A stretch of DNA of 64,000 nt from Varroa destructor (lineage: Eukaryota > Arthropoda > Arachnida > Mesostigmata > Varroidae): positions 50,900,486 to 50,964,485 of the forward strand of contig NW_019211456.1 of assembly GCF_002443255.2 (NCBI RefSeq), read 5' to 3'. Under the pieces are notes generated by a model. The model was not told where the DNA came from. It did not search any database and saw only the letters and a list, made by a program, of their open reading frames with translations. Made by a program: the position numbers and the translations under genes. Positions 27,722 through 38,990 of the stretch are shown piece after piece (position 1 is the stretch's first letter; the number at the start of each line of letters is the position of its first letter).

Positions 27722-28387
27722 TCACTCAACGGCAAATCCCGATCCGTCGATGGTCAGTGGTGGTGTGGCAAGTATTACGCCCCCCGGAGCAAGTGGAATG
27801 GCTTCGCGATGATGACGTTGTTCCTGCGACTGTTCCTGGCCAGTGACAATGGAACCGATGGCTCCCGCCGGTGCGGATGCCTGCTGCTGTTGCTGCAGCT
27901 GTTGTTGTTGGTGCAACTGCTGCTGATGGCGTTGGTGCAGCTGCTGAAGCTGTTGCTGCTGCTGGCGCCAATGCTGGACTGCGACTGCTGCCGCCGACCC
28001 TTGTTGATGGACTGTTTGGGGCGTGTGCGATTCGATCGTACCACTGGTTCTCACGTCGACCGATTCGCCGAGCTGCTCGCAGCTATCCTGTTGAAGATGC
28101 TGTTGATGGCTTTGCTGCGTTGAAGATTCTTGATGGAGAGGGTGACCTAGTGGATATCGCTGCGGCTGTTCTTGTTCAGCTTGATGTAGCTGCATTTGAC
28201 TGTCTCGTTGCACTTTCGCCAATAATTCCTCTGGTCGGACAGTGACGTCAACCCGACACACGGGACAACGCTTATCTGTCGCTAGCCAACGATCGATGCA
28301 TCCTTGATGGAACAGGTGCATGCAAGGCAGACGACGAACCTCCTCGGACACTTCGTACTCTGTCAGGCAGATTGTGCATTTTGTCAC
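27722..28387 (-). CDS. RNF111: Arkadia-like gene, last coding exon: RING-H2 finger and long Gln/His-rich tail
   Basis: Acceptor TCATAG (AG at 28389-28388), entered in phase 0 after a 408-bp intron. The first codons, VTKCTICL, lead directly into the RING, spaced C-x2-C-x14-C-x-H-x2-H-x2-C-x10-C-x2-[13 protein letters not shown] and CPVCRVDV are almost diagnostic for Arkadia. In vertebrates the protein ends about a dozen residues after the RING. Here the frame runs on for about 177 residues, with many Gln and His codons (CAG/CAA/CAC), ending in TGA at 27724-27722. Long plus-strand frames over this exon are shadows of the repeat-rich coding sequence. Confidence 0.95.
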   Translation of the reverse strand: MTKCTICLTEYEVSEEVRRLPCMHLFHQGCIDRWLATDKRCPVCRVDVTVRPEELLAKVQRDSQMQLHQAEQEQPQRYPLGHPLHQESSTQQSHQQHLQQDSCEQLGESVDVRTSGTIESHTPQTVHQQGSAAAVAVQHWRQQQQQLQQLHQRHQQQLHQQQQLQQQQQASAPAGAIGSIVTGQEQSQEQRHHREAIPLAPGGVILATPPLTIDGSGFAVE

Positions 28388-31300
28388 CTATGATTCAGAA
28401 ACAGACACCCATTTTAGCAAAGGTGGTTAACAACAAAACTAGCAAATAACCAAGTGGAACAATCCTTCGTAAGGTCTCGAGTCGGGAAAGATCAGGTTTT
28501 GCTTACACTGAGTCTGATACGAGACCTATTAAGCTCATATGGCTCACTATCCGACTAAGATGTTAAACGTAGTACATATATATGTACGTACTCGTATGAC
28601 TAACATATCCCTTAATACTTGATAGCTTAGGTCTTTCTGCTCCGGTACAAAAAAAAGTGTAAATCGATATCGCAGTAACTGCGTGGACACAGTTACCATA
28701 TTGTCAAAATGGAGCCAAGCGCAATTAATAGCGAGCAGTGCATTACTTATTCCTACATGCAAAACCGGACAAATTCACCTAGATATGAAACAAACCTCTC
28801 GACGGGTGTCGTCTTCACTGAGTTTGTACTTGACGGTGCAACTATCGAGTAGGTGTGGAAGAACTCCGGTTGCCACAAGTGGTGTCGGTGGCATACGTCT
28901 CAACGCCTGTGCCCCAGGGCCAAGTAACGGAAGTCCGTGCAATCCATGTATTGGGTGAGAATGTTGTCCTGAATGTGCTTGTTGACGGTCAGTCACACCG
29001 AGCATTCGTCCAGGCCCACCTATTCCGAACATGGCCCTTCGAGGCACAAATGAATAGGGCCCTGATAGGCCGGGTTCATTTAGCAGGCCACTAGTGCTTC
29101 CAGCAGCGCTTGCAGCCAACATTGGATCGTGATGATTGAAAGAAAGCTGCTGATGATGGTGATGATGCTGTTGATGGTGATGATGGTGATGATGGTGATG
29201 GGGCGGGATCCCATGATGAGCGGGAGGTGGCGGTAATGGTGGCGGTGGAACGCCGGCTGTAGGCGAATGGTAATGATGGCTGAAAGGACCAAAGAGGAAG
29301 GCGCAACAAGGTTGCACACGCCTATGAGGCACAAACGGTGACATTGGGGTTATGTATGATGGATCTCTCTGACCTGACGTCGAAACCGCTGTTGTCTGTG
29401 AACTAGCAGGGGTTGTAGAGGCGACTGGAAGACCCTGACTAGACTGAGCTGTGGTCGTACGTTGAGAATCAGTCTGGCCAACGGTCGACATTGACAGTCG
29501 AAGCAGCTCCGCTCGGTTCTGTTGTGCCTCCCATAGTGCACTGCTCTGTCGTGAAGAGCTACTGCTGAAAGAAGATGAGCGTGCTACTGCGTGGCCGTGC
29601 GGCATGCCATGAAGAGGACCACAAGGTCCGAGCGGAGTCGCTGGTGGAAGCGGCGCAATCATTGGCGGCGGGTGTCCAGCTAACGTTACATAAGGTCCCA
29701 CATTTAGAGGTGGAAAGTGGGCGTGTAATGGACCAGGCGAAGGAGGCGGAGGCGCCGTTGAAGACGCAGTTGATCCCCCAGAAAGAGGGCTTTGGTCCAC
29801 GAGTGGAATACGAGTTGCTGAGGAATGCCCAGTAGTGCAGCCATGACCATCACCATCCTGATTACGGTGATGTACGATTCTGCCCCTAGGCAACAAATGC
29901 CCAAGAGGTCGAGCGCTCCGCTGCTGCATTTGGCGTGACCGTCTACCGCTCCCACATGGCCCGCTGGCTCCCTCACCACGCGTCGCCATTCCATATGACG
30001 GTGTCGCCGGATGAAATCGAGGTATGGTGCAAGGACAGCCACTGCCACTCGTACTAGAGGCAGTTCCGGATGGATTTGCATTCGTGGCTGGTTCCGGTAA
30101 CCTTGGACGAGACCGCATAGGTCTTGGTACCGGGGGCGACTGCGTGCGGTCCCAGGCCAAACGGGAAGGTATTGACGTTTGCGAACCCCCAGATGCTGAA
30201 GGAGAAAGGGCTGGCACCTCCTCATCACTGTCTCCCGTCAAATCCACCACGTCATGTAAAGGACGCCGAGGTCTAAATAGCGATGAATGTGAACGTGCCC
30301 TGCAAGTAGTTAATCGAATCAAATACAGCAAGAGAACGTTTAATAATTTTCCTGCAGAGCTTTACATTTTAAGCCTAGATCTCAAATAGGCATGCGGGTT
30401 CCATCGTTAGGTATAGCCCGGAAATTACTATTTTACTATTCAATGTACTGTCCCGTTCATGTATTTCTCAAAATTTCCGTTCTCTTATTTGGATGGTCTA
30501 TAAAATCCTGCAAAAATTCCCTCAGACCTTAAACTAACCTACTAAATAGAATAATTAGGTTTTGCTTCTCCATGATCTTTATATAGTCGTATACGGGATT
30601 GAGTCGTCTTTGTAGGGCACGGCCTTTTTGCTTTAACTTGAATCGGTGCAGACTTCATTTACTAAAAACTCTGCGATCTTCTAAAAAGTAAGAATCCTAT
30701 TACACTTCAGAGAACTTTACGAGTTTGAATCGAAACGACACAATCTCTCAATGTTGCTTCGAAAATACCTTTTCTGAAGTTGTATGCTAGGCTAAATCTT
30801 TCACAAATTCGGCGTACTTGTTGAAAATGCGAAATGAAGAGTTTATTGGTGGCATCCTTAAATGACGCGTGCCAAACTACTGAAAATATCTTCACCATTT
30901 AGAACAACGAACAGAAAGACAGATTCGTAGATAAAACCTTGGGACCGCGTTGACATTACTCTTCCGTTCTTATAAATTGTTTCCAAACACGTTTATGATG
31001 GCTTCTTCAATACGTTTTCAATTCGCTGTAGTAGCGAAGTGAGTAATGCGCAGCACTTGTAACCGTAAAGTTCGGTCACCAGCTGAGACAGCAACTTTAA
31101 GGTCTGGATTATAGTTTATTGTATAGTTACGTTCGACCAGGATGCGCATCATTACTTTCGTATATACGAAATTGATTCTCACTGTCAGCTAGGCATTATT
31201 GCGACCTGATTCCACATGTTCCCGCAGGAATGTATGTATAAAAGTGCAAACAAAAGTGTATATAGGAACACCACTGAAAGTATGTATTTGGCTTAAACCT

Positions 31301-33094
31301 ACCTCCTGTTAAAAGAACCTTGTCTCAACAGCAGCTGTCTGTTCTTTGGAGCATATAAGGATGTGACACTAAAATTGTTCGCATTAGTAACTGAAGATGA
31401 AGAGGACGAGGCGGCTGGTTCAGGCGCAACTGTTGAAGCCATCGATGAAACTGCGTTATCCGTCGATGCGACCGTAGTATTTAACACGTGTCCACTTTCC
31501 TCGACAACAGTTGAGTTTGCAGAAGGCACTTGAACTGGAACTTCCGCAGCATTAACTTGAGATGGTGACTCAACCCTATCAGGCCCTCTACTGGGCCCAC
31601 GAGAACTTCGCGAAGAAAACTGCGACGGTCCAGGTTCCACCTATAATTCGGCAATCCCGTTAGAAATATTTATGAAATATTTTTAAGTAAATTTCGTACC
31701 GAGGACACTATCGATTCGTAGGCGACGAACTACGTTATTTGTTTTGGTCATTATTATGCGGAAAATCGTGCCATCAGCATAAATGACGTATCTCTATATA
31801 GATCAAAATTGAAAGGTTTCAGTCTTTATATAATAAGTTGTGAAATACTTACAGTGCTTTCTTCTAAAAGAAAAAACAAAACGATTTATCTAGGTTGCAA
31901 CTCTGACTTGTATCAGCGTTCTATAAATGTATTCTGGAGGCTTGAAGAGTCACACTTTCTTCTGTTACTTTTACCTAACTCTAAATACTTCTAGGGATTG
32001 TTACAGATATTTTTTTGCGCGGAGTATAGATTTTAACAAACAACACCCGACCTCAATCACAACGATGATAAATCGGTTAATAGTAATAGTCACTAGATAC
32101 GAAAAAATGTTTGATTACATTGATTTGATACATCATCTTAACTTACCATAATGATTTCACATTCGTCGCTGCTACTGGAGCCCGCCGTCGAATCATCGCT
32201 AATGTAGAGCATCTCAGTGGGCTCAACTCCCTCGGTTCGACGTGCTGAAGGCGTCGTCGATGTCGTTCTTCTAGTATTTGACGGAAAGACGTTTGTTGGC
32301 GAAACTTGTAAACTGGGTGCAAAAAGTTCAGCATCCGTGTCGGACTCGGCATCCTCGTCGCTTAGGTTGCTATCGCTGAATGACACGTGCGACGCCGGCG
32401 GTTCCGACCACGTCTCGTCGACGTCTATGTGATGAACGTCTGAATGCGTCAGGACGTCCATTACGTGCACGTCAACCGCGTGGTCATCCTGGGCGTCTGT
32501 GACAAGGTTGGCCTCAGCAACCACAGCTGCCGCTGCAGCCGCCATATTCTGGTGATTCATCGACGCCGCGACATCGCCCAACGTGACCACATCAACTGCA
32601 TGATGGTGACCCATTGAAATGGGATCCACGTGGGCCATGAGTTCATGAAGATTCTCACCTAACTCCTGCATCAAATGTTGGTGATCCTGGCGATCCGCAA
32701 GTCCATGATCCGAAGAGGCGTTACCGCTTAACGGTATCTGCTGTGAATTATTACTGCTAGTATTGTCACGGGAGCTGTGTGCTGATGTCGTCGTGGTTGA
32801 GGTTCGTCTGTCCAGTATGTTACTGCTATTGCTGTTATCAAGAGCCCGTTCTCGTCCATATCCATCGGGCGAATGTCGTGAATCGACCTGTTCAGTCATT
32901 GTGGCGGCATCAGCAAGATTGTGTCGGCCGTTATGTTGAGATACCCCAGCACTACTGGAGGGAAGAGGCGGCGGATGCGCAAAACTAATTTGGGCAACGT
33001 ACGGCAGGGGAAGTGGCAGGGGAACAAAACGCAAGATGGCTTCGGCTTGGCGTTCTGCGTCCTCTTCCGAAATCTGAACGGCCGGACCCATCAT
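27722..33094 (-). CDS. RNF111: Arkadia/RNF111-like RING-H2 E3 ubiquitin ligase (whole spliced coding region)
   Basis: Four exons, 33094-32147, 31640-31303, 30299-28796 and 28387-27722, splice in phase to 1,151 codons plus TGA. Vertebrate RNF111 is about 990 residues. Seen in order: an acidic/Ser-rich N-terminal part; SUMO-interacting motifs MLYISDD (about 295-301), EIIMVEPG (about 313-320) and [11 protein letters not shown] (about 446-456); a Pro/Ser-rich middle with a His-rich run (about 793-821); and a C3H2C3 RING (ligands C934, C937, C952, H954, H957, C960, C971, C974) containing the Arkadia signature [13 protein letters not shown] Gln/His-rich tail of about 177 residues follows. Known family role: nuclear E3 that amplifies TGF-beta/BMP signalling by ubiquitinating Ski/SnoN and inhibitory Smads, and targets SUMOylated proteins. 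That role here is inferred by homology. Start: ATG 33094 or the adjacent ATG 33091, which has the better context (A at -3, G at +4). An acceptor just upstream implies a further 5' exon. The tail after the RING and the weak NRGA/TIER region are unusual. Confidence 0.93.
28796..30299 (-). CDS. RNF111: Arkadia-like gene, third coding exon (SIM3, Pro/His-rich middle)
   Basis: Acceptor CTTGCAG (AG at 30301-30300); donor GAG|GTTTGT (GT at 28795-28794), leaving in phase 0. The exon opens with a basic segment and the third [16 protein letters not shown], aligned with VVDLTVDEDE of vertebrate RNF111. The middle is Pro/Ser/Gly-rich, with [12 protein letters not shown] followed by runs of His and Gln, as in vertebrate Arkadia. 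The last segment, [11 protein letters not shown], seems to be a degraded counterpart of the TIER/HKYK region that precedes the RING. The first base completes an Arg codon split across the 1,003-bp upstream intron. Confidence 0.9.
31303..31640 (-). CDS. RNF111: Arkadia-like gene, second coding exon (Ser/Ala-rich linker)
   Basis: Acceptor ATTATAG with AG at 31642-31641; donor AACAGGAG|GTAGGT with GT at 31302-31301. The 338-nt exon enters in phase 0 and leaves with two bases (AG), completed by the first G of the next exon to an Arg codon. It begins with VEPGPSQ, completing the second SUMO-interacting motif started in the previous exon. The remainder is a Ser/Val/Ala-rich linker with no folded domain visible. 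The phase match on both sides is the main evidence that this short exon is real. The upstream intron is 506 bp. Confidence 0.85.
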
Positions 33095-33100
33095 GACCGA
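32147..33100 (-). CDS. RNF111: Arkadia-like gene, first recognised coding exon (SIM1 and start of SIM2)
   Basis: The exon begins after the acceptor TTTCAG (AG at 33102-33101) and ends at the donor ATG|GTAAGT (GT at 32146-32145), phase 0. Coding probably starts at ATG 33094 or 33091. It encodes about 316 residues: an [14 protein letters not shown] segment, a Pro-rich stretch, Ser/Asn/Asp/His-rich low-complexity sequence, then the acidic end with SIM MLYISDD and the first half of a second SIM, CEIIM. This layout matches the paired SIMs of vertebrate RNF111. In frame, S and V codons precede the ATG, so the exon could also be coding from its first base if an upstream coding exon exists. Confidence 0.88.
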
Positions 33101-34705
33101 CTGAAACGAGATCGTAAGGCCAACAAATAATTGAAATGCGAAATTAATGTAAATTGAAATGAATTATACAAATGATTAATTCAAGGAATTACTAGACTAG
33201 ATCTGAGCATTACAGTATACAGGTTATTCACCATTGTTTTGCTATAAACATCAAAGACCACTAAGAGTCTCTTCATCCAATGTAGAAGTAAACCGTGTTT
33301 AATTGCCCTAGTTAGGGTATCATAAAAAAAAACTGTAGCTTATACATGATAATGGCGTTCGGCCTGACTCGGGGCTAGTTCACGATTATGATGACTCATT
33401 AAGATGAGAGACATCTTTTTGGAAATCAACATGTTATAGCACACATTATAGCAGAATACAACTGCAGGCATTTTGTTACAAAGGTAAATCCATAGAATAG
33501 CAAGGCAAGTCCCACTAATTAAAGTAGAGTTCACTGCCGATATGAATAAGGCAGGTAAATATAGGTTTACAAACTTGTGCATAGTTTTTATTATCTTATC
33601 ATTCTTGCCAAGTTCTCAATAAAATTGGAAATAAAAAAGGACAAAATTTACTAGACCTGCCTAAAATACTACTTCCTTGATCGCATACGTTGTGTAGCGC
33701 ATGTGTGTAACCGAGCTTGCCTGAACGTATGTCGACGTCCAACTTAAGCAAATCAAGCCTGAAGGTTAAGGTAGCGCAGATTGTAAAACTGACCTACAGG
33801 AAAAAACGCACGAACTTATCAAAGTATCGTGAATTCGTCACGATCGAATGAAAACGATACATATCAGAGTATGTATAAACTACACTACACAACAGCTGCG
33901 ATTCACATGTTGCGGCCTTTTCTTTAGAAAGGTAAGCTGAACCGAATTTTTAAGCAGTTAAGTTTTACAACTTCGACGCGCGGAACTTCCGTATTTTCGG
34001 GTGAACTTAATAATTAGTGTCTTATAAATTATATCACCAACCCGTAATTTTCAACATTCAGTGATGAATATAATAGTGCCCATTTTATTTGCAAGTATGT
34101 CCATTTATTGATAAGTTGAGCAGTTCCGCAGAAGTTGACTTTCGAAAATATAATTTCTAGCCGAACATGGACTACGGAAGAGGGACATTATACTAATTCT
34201 CTAAGGACTTTTTTTATCTCTCGCGTAAACCTCAGTTTCCTATCCTCAAAAATCATCAGTTAAGACATCTGTCGTGGGAAAGAAGAGTTATCAAGAAAAG
34301 TTCTTTATGAAAAAAATGTATTTGTATGGACGAGTAGTGAAGCAGTGAGGTTCATCATTTATCAAAGTTAGTCTTCTGACAAGAAGCTTTGATGGCCGCT
34401 AAAGAAGACGATTCTTCAGAATCGTTTACTTCCATGCTAGACAGGCTAAAGGTCATGTCCGTTTCATGTCAAAATTCTATTCCATAATGAAAGTCCGGCT
34501 TTTAAATGGCCCTACTACTGACTCATCGAAGAGTTTTTTGAGCAGTGAGGGGGAACTGTAGCAGCGTGCGTTGTTCCAAAACCAACTCTGAGGCATTGAA
34601 GTCTATGACTATCGTGGTGAACGATGATTCTGGTATAAAGGAACTTCTATGGATAATCCACGATATGCTTATAGAACGCATGTTCTTGTTAGATTTTATG
34701 TATAT
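33101..34705. other. Upstream intron or spacer of the Arkadia-like gene
   Basis: If the acceptor at 33102-33101 is used, this is intron sequence of the gene on the minus strand. I see no further coding exon, repeat or RNA. Confidence 0.5.
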
Positions 34706-34805
34706 NNNNNNNNNNNNNNNNNNNNNNNNNNNNNNNNNNNNNNNNNNNNNNNNNNNNNNNNNNNNNNNNNNNNNNNNNNNNNNNNNNNNNNNNNNNNNNN
34801 NNNNN
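34706..34805. other. Assembly gap (100 N) inside a TA repeat
   Basis: Exactly 100 Ns, with TATAT on both sides. This is a standard-size placeholder, so the true length of the repeat or any insertion is unknown. Confidence 0.99.
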
Positions 34806-34936
34806 TATATTTAAAAGCCATAACAATCGTCAGGATTTCCTTAAAAAAAGGATCCACTTTTGTGATGTCATTAATAACAACGATGTATGGCACAGCTACG
34901 ACAAAAATAGGATAATTAAGTTTAATTTTACGTGCG

Positions 34937-34955
34937 TATATATATATATATACAT

Positions 34956-34986
<31 letters not shown>
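34937..34986. repeat. (TA)n(GA)n compound microsatellite
   Basis: TA units at 34937-34952, then GA units at 34956-34986 with one GG interruption. Confidence 0.95.
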
Positions 34987-34989
34987 TAG

Positions 34990-35290
34990 GGCCTTCGAAT
35001 TGAGGAAAACTTTGGTGGGCTGTTTATTGTAACGGGCATGCGCTCTTCCGGTACTATAGGTACCTATCAAAAGCCAGTTTTTTTTTTCTAGGACAAAACA
35101 GCATACGCATCCTTTCAAATCACAATTCGTCGTTTTTAGAGTCTGAGCGAAAATCAGAAATTTTTTAATCTTTATTTTTTTTCTTTGCTTTGATTTTATT
35201 CTTATTTCTTTGCCCAAAATCGACGGATTATATTGTTCCCAGTTTTCATACGGCTTTCTTGAATAATCCAATAAGTATTTCCAGAAGACA
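34990..35290 (+). repeat. Diverged duplicated segment, copy A
   Basis: Collinear with 35765-36060 over three anchor blocks: TGAGGAAAACTTTGGTGGGC (34999); CTGAGCGAAAATCAG (about 35143); and TGCCCAAAATCGACGG, about 20 bases later followed by TTTTCATACGGC (35211-35255). The offset stays at 759-773 bp. Identity looks like roughly 60-65% by eye. No terminal inverted repeat or coding frame was seen. It may be two copies of an old non-autonomous element, or a local duplication. Confidence 0.6.
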
Positions 35291-35764
35291 ATCCGATAGA
35301 TTCTGAAGAGCGTTTAAATTTCAAGTACTCTAGAACTAAAATTAGTTAAATAGCTATTTTTTTTTTATAAACTTAGGTTCTGGAGAAATGTTGATGACTG
35401 TTCCACAAAGGAGACTATCAATTTTTAATCAGGTTATTAAGGTAAGGTCGAACGATAAGTTTTTCTTAAGACTTTTTAACCCTTTTAAATTCAGAGATTT
35501 TTTAAGCTTTCGGCTGTTATGAACCCAAAATTTGATACTGGTAAAATTATCTCTATTTGGGCCACACTGATGAATTACGCGTGACAAACAGTTACTTTTT
35601 AAGAAGTAATCTGCGGGTTAAAACAGTTTTAAAAGCGAGTAGCCTATGATATTTCTGTCGTATGCAAATTATTTCGTTGAAATATGTCTTTGTGTCTAAT
35701 CTCAACAACAGAGTATAAGAAATTTTCAGTCTAGACGGGTCGCTATGGATATAGAGCGAACGGC

Positions 35765-36060
35765 ATCCATATTGAGATAAACCTTGACAGGCTTATTGTC
35801 ATAACGGCCAGCGTTCAACTACTATCATTAATACTAAAAGACCTATTCATTTTAAAATAAAATACTAAACTCATTATGGTACAAGAAGTACATCATTTTT
35901 GCAATTTGAGCGAAAATGAGTTGTAACATCTATTACCGTCAGACCTCCATCGAGATCAAGGATCTTTTTTGCCTGAAATCAACGGTCTACATTGTTGCCA
36001 ACTTTCATACGACCACTAGAATCCGCAGCGTATTTATATGAGGCCAATAAAAAATTCTCA
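35765..36060 (+). repeat. Diverged duplicated segment, copy B
   Basis: Partner of copy A. Matching blocks are TGAGATAAACCTTGACAGGC (35773), TTGAGCGAAAATGAG (about 35906), and TGCCTGAAATCAACGG, about 20 bases later followed by CTTTCATACGAC (35970-36014). Confidence 0.6.
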
Positions 36061-36494
36061 ATAGGTTTTGTTATATAGAGTTGGAGGGCCTATCAACTTA
36101 ATACACTTCACGTAGACTACGATTAACGAACACGAATGGCTAAGCAAGTATGGTGCTGCGTATTTACCCAAAAACCAAAACTGTTTAAGTTAAATTTGAT
36201 TGGTACATGTAAATTCAGCTCTAGAAAACGGCCATTTTCCTTAGATTTAAAATATATGTACATGTAGGTAACTTCAGTTTCGAATACTGAATTGAAAACA
36301 TTTGAGAACTGAGTGCTTCGATTCGAAGAAGCAGGCGAGCTTTTAAACAGTCCTACAAAGCGAAGGTTTGACCGAATTGCAATTGTAAGTGAAGTTCTTC
36401 TGTAACGCATTTGCTTACGTTGCAAAGTTAGGAAGAACGTTCCTCATAAATGATTGGAATGGATTGAAACATACTTTGTGGTAAAGCTGCTTTA

Positions 36495-36790
36495 TGGGGA
36501 TAAGCATGTGAAAATCCGATAATGAAAGAATGTAATATGTGTGGCGTCCGGGTATACTGTTGAATGAAAAACATTAAGAAGTCTTGAAATTCAGAAGACT
36601 CCTACTTAGAAATCAGCGGAAATGGCGTGGGCACTTAAAGTAATAAGCGGGGAGATAGGTGGCAACTTTAAAATTGATGAGTGTATCACATGGGGCACTC
36701 GGGTGTACAGTTGAATTGAAGTCAAATGTAAATTGTTTATTCAATGAATAGCCTCAGTGGCCGTTGTGCAGGTCCCAGTTACCACGATAC
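36495..36790 (+). repeat. Two diverged tandem units of about 150 bp
   Basis: Unit 1 contains GTGGCGTCCGGGTATACTGT with TGAATGAA after it (36541-36568). Unit 2 contains TGGGGCACTCGGGTGTACAG with TTGAATTGAA after it (36691-36720). Both are preceded at a similar distance by ATAAGC. The offset is about 150 bp. Confidence 0.5.
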
Positions 36791-38990
36791 GCTTCAATAT
36801 TTGACCACTGTTTGACCGCAGCTCTAATAAAAGCCCCTATTTGGACTTTAGCATCTAATATGAATAATAGCGTCGATAGTAGATGCGGGCTGATGGGAAG
36901 ATGAAGCAGGTACACAAAACCGGCTGCTTCTTAGGAAAGTCACATCTCTTGTTTTCATCATCTGCAACTACGTTCGAATCTTTCGTGCGACCACATAATA
37001 AATATATTCCTCGATGCTGGTAAAAAAAGAACAGTACGCCGTACATCTCGCGTCACTGAGAAAAAATTGGACTGGAACATATGTGTGAATTACTAGGTGG
37101 CGCCTGCGAAAAGCACACAAATACGAACGCTTGTTAGACGTTTTATATATGTGTATATACAGATATATATTCTAGCAAGCAGCCAGTAAATAAGATCAAT
37201 GCTTAGCTGAGCACAATAGCATGGCGACCTGGTAGGATGCCGTACTTATTTACCTTTTTAACTCGCATATTTTATCACACTTGATCTTTAAAGTAAGTTT
37301 CACTTAGCATTCATCCAAGACTAAGCAAAAAAAAAAAGCCAACTAAGCATCTCGTTTCGTAGACCGCCAAAAATGTAATTGAAAGGATAACTCTGATAAC
37401 ACCTGTTTCACCTGTATGTTCGGAAGCGCCTGACGACACTACATGCTTACAGCAGAGTACATGGTTGCCCAATCAATAAAAACTAATTTTTTCCTATGGG
37501 TCGACAAGACTTCAGTTGGATCGCTTGAAGAGCTGAAACAAAACCTGGCGGTTGGGCATTTAAGGGCCGAAGGGAACCGGGTCAAACGATCCATATCGAG
37601 TCGAACGATTCGGTTAACAATACTGGAAGGAAAAACCAATTTCTCTGATGTCTAGTTGAGGCGAAACGACAGACGCGTAGAAATGAAAGCATGGAAAAGG
37701 TGTGTCATAATGCTTACCATTTGGGAAAACTTGACTAAAATCCCTTTCGGTGTTGTTATATAGCTGTAAAATGCTTTCTGCTATGTGTATTAGATTTACC
37801 TACTTCGACGAAAACATTAACGTTTTCAAAGCTGCGGTTTAGTAAAAAAAAAAAAAAAAAAATGTTTGTATATTCTTGCTGCGGCTTATACTGCGTCATC
37901 TCTTTACTCAATATGAGGTTGTTCCAGTGATTAATGGTAGATGTGCATTTCTTTTCGTGCCGTTCTGTTGCCAACCTATCAACGACGAATCCCTAAGACA
38001 AAATGTTGTTAGTCTGCCACATTGGAAAGCAGCAAACTGAGCGAGGGCCCAAAGCAGTAAGGAATCGTTACGTCAAAGCTTCCCATAGTTCCTATACTTG
38101 GTTACAATGATACTTCCTTCCAGATCCGACTGTCTCCTCACTGTACCTTATATTGCATGACGTACTAAGGGGTGCGGTAGAAATTAGTTATCCATAGAAT
38201 TGGCTCTCGAATCGATTGCTCCCGTTACGGATACAAGTCATGCGTATGTAATAGTAACATCTTCAGCCTCGATGCATTTAGGACTATAGCAAAGTGTAGA
38301 AAAAAAGTAAAATGGTTAGCAAACAGCAGCCGCGGTTCACGATGCTTAATTTACTCGTTACAGAATCATTGAAACCTCAGTAGATACCAATACGCCAGCG
38401 TGTTTCGACATGAATTCTATGACACACGAGATTGGGGGCGAAACAGAGCTGCATACAGTTGCCTTATCACCTTTTCCTATCAACGTCATTTTTTCGGGCT
38501 GCGAACGAATCTGTTACCGAACCGCTAGGTACCAACCTCCGGGGTCGGCTTAAAGCTATGCGAGCCTCCTCCAGCCGTTGAGCTGCTGCACGGCATGTTG
38601 GCTTCCTCCATCGTGTTGATGTCAGAATTCGACTGCCCCCTCCGTAGTTATGGGGAGCGACTACAACAACGAGAACTACTCTTTCCTAAAATAGAGGTGA
38701 TGTTCGCCCCTCGAACATCACCTTCACTTTGACAAATCGTCTGATTAGTCGAGTTCATGCACTACATCACAGATGATCCGATTTGATGAAATACACAATT
38801 TTGTTCTACAAACAGCGAGACACTTCTACGAGGTCCTCAATACCCCATACCACCTCAATGTACGATTTGGCTTGAATTATTTAGTAAATTCCAATCGATA
38901 TATCACCGATGCTTCACGTCGAGGCAAGATGTGCTGGATCGCTAATACCATTAACGCCTCCCATAATTTCTACTATCTGACCTGCCTGTG
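36791..38990. other. AT-rich spacer
   Basis: No gene supported. There is an A19 homopolymer at 37844-37862. Short open frames on both strands at 37439-37655 and a plus-strand frame at 38773-38997 have no recognised domain. Confidence 0.45.

Noticed and set aside
27701..28245. Plus-strand frames (Leu-rich, Ala-rich) opposite the RING exon
   Set aside because: They are shadows of the CAG/CTG-rich minus-strand coding exon, which has an unambiguous RING.
29080..30228. Alternative minus and plus frames in the large third exon, including Ser/Ile/Thr runs
   Set aside because: They are frame-shifted readings of His and Pro codon runs. Splice phases and the VVDLT motif support one frame only.
34545..35271. 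Frames running through the N gap
   Set aside because: They are artefacts of unknown residues in the 100-base assembly gap.
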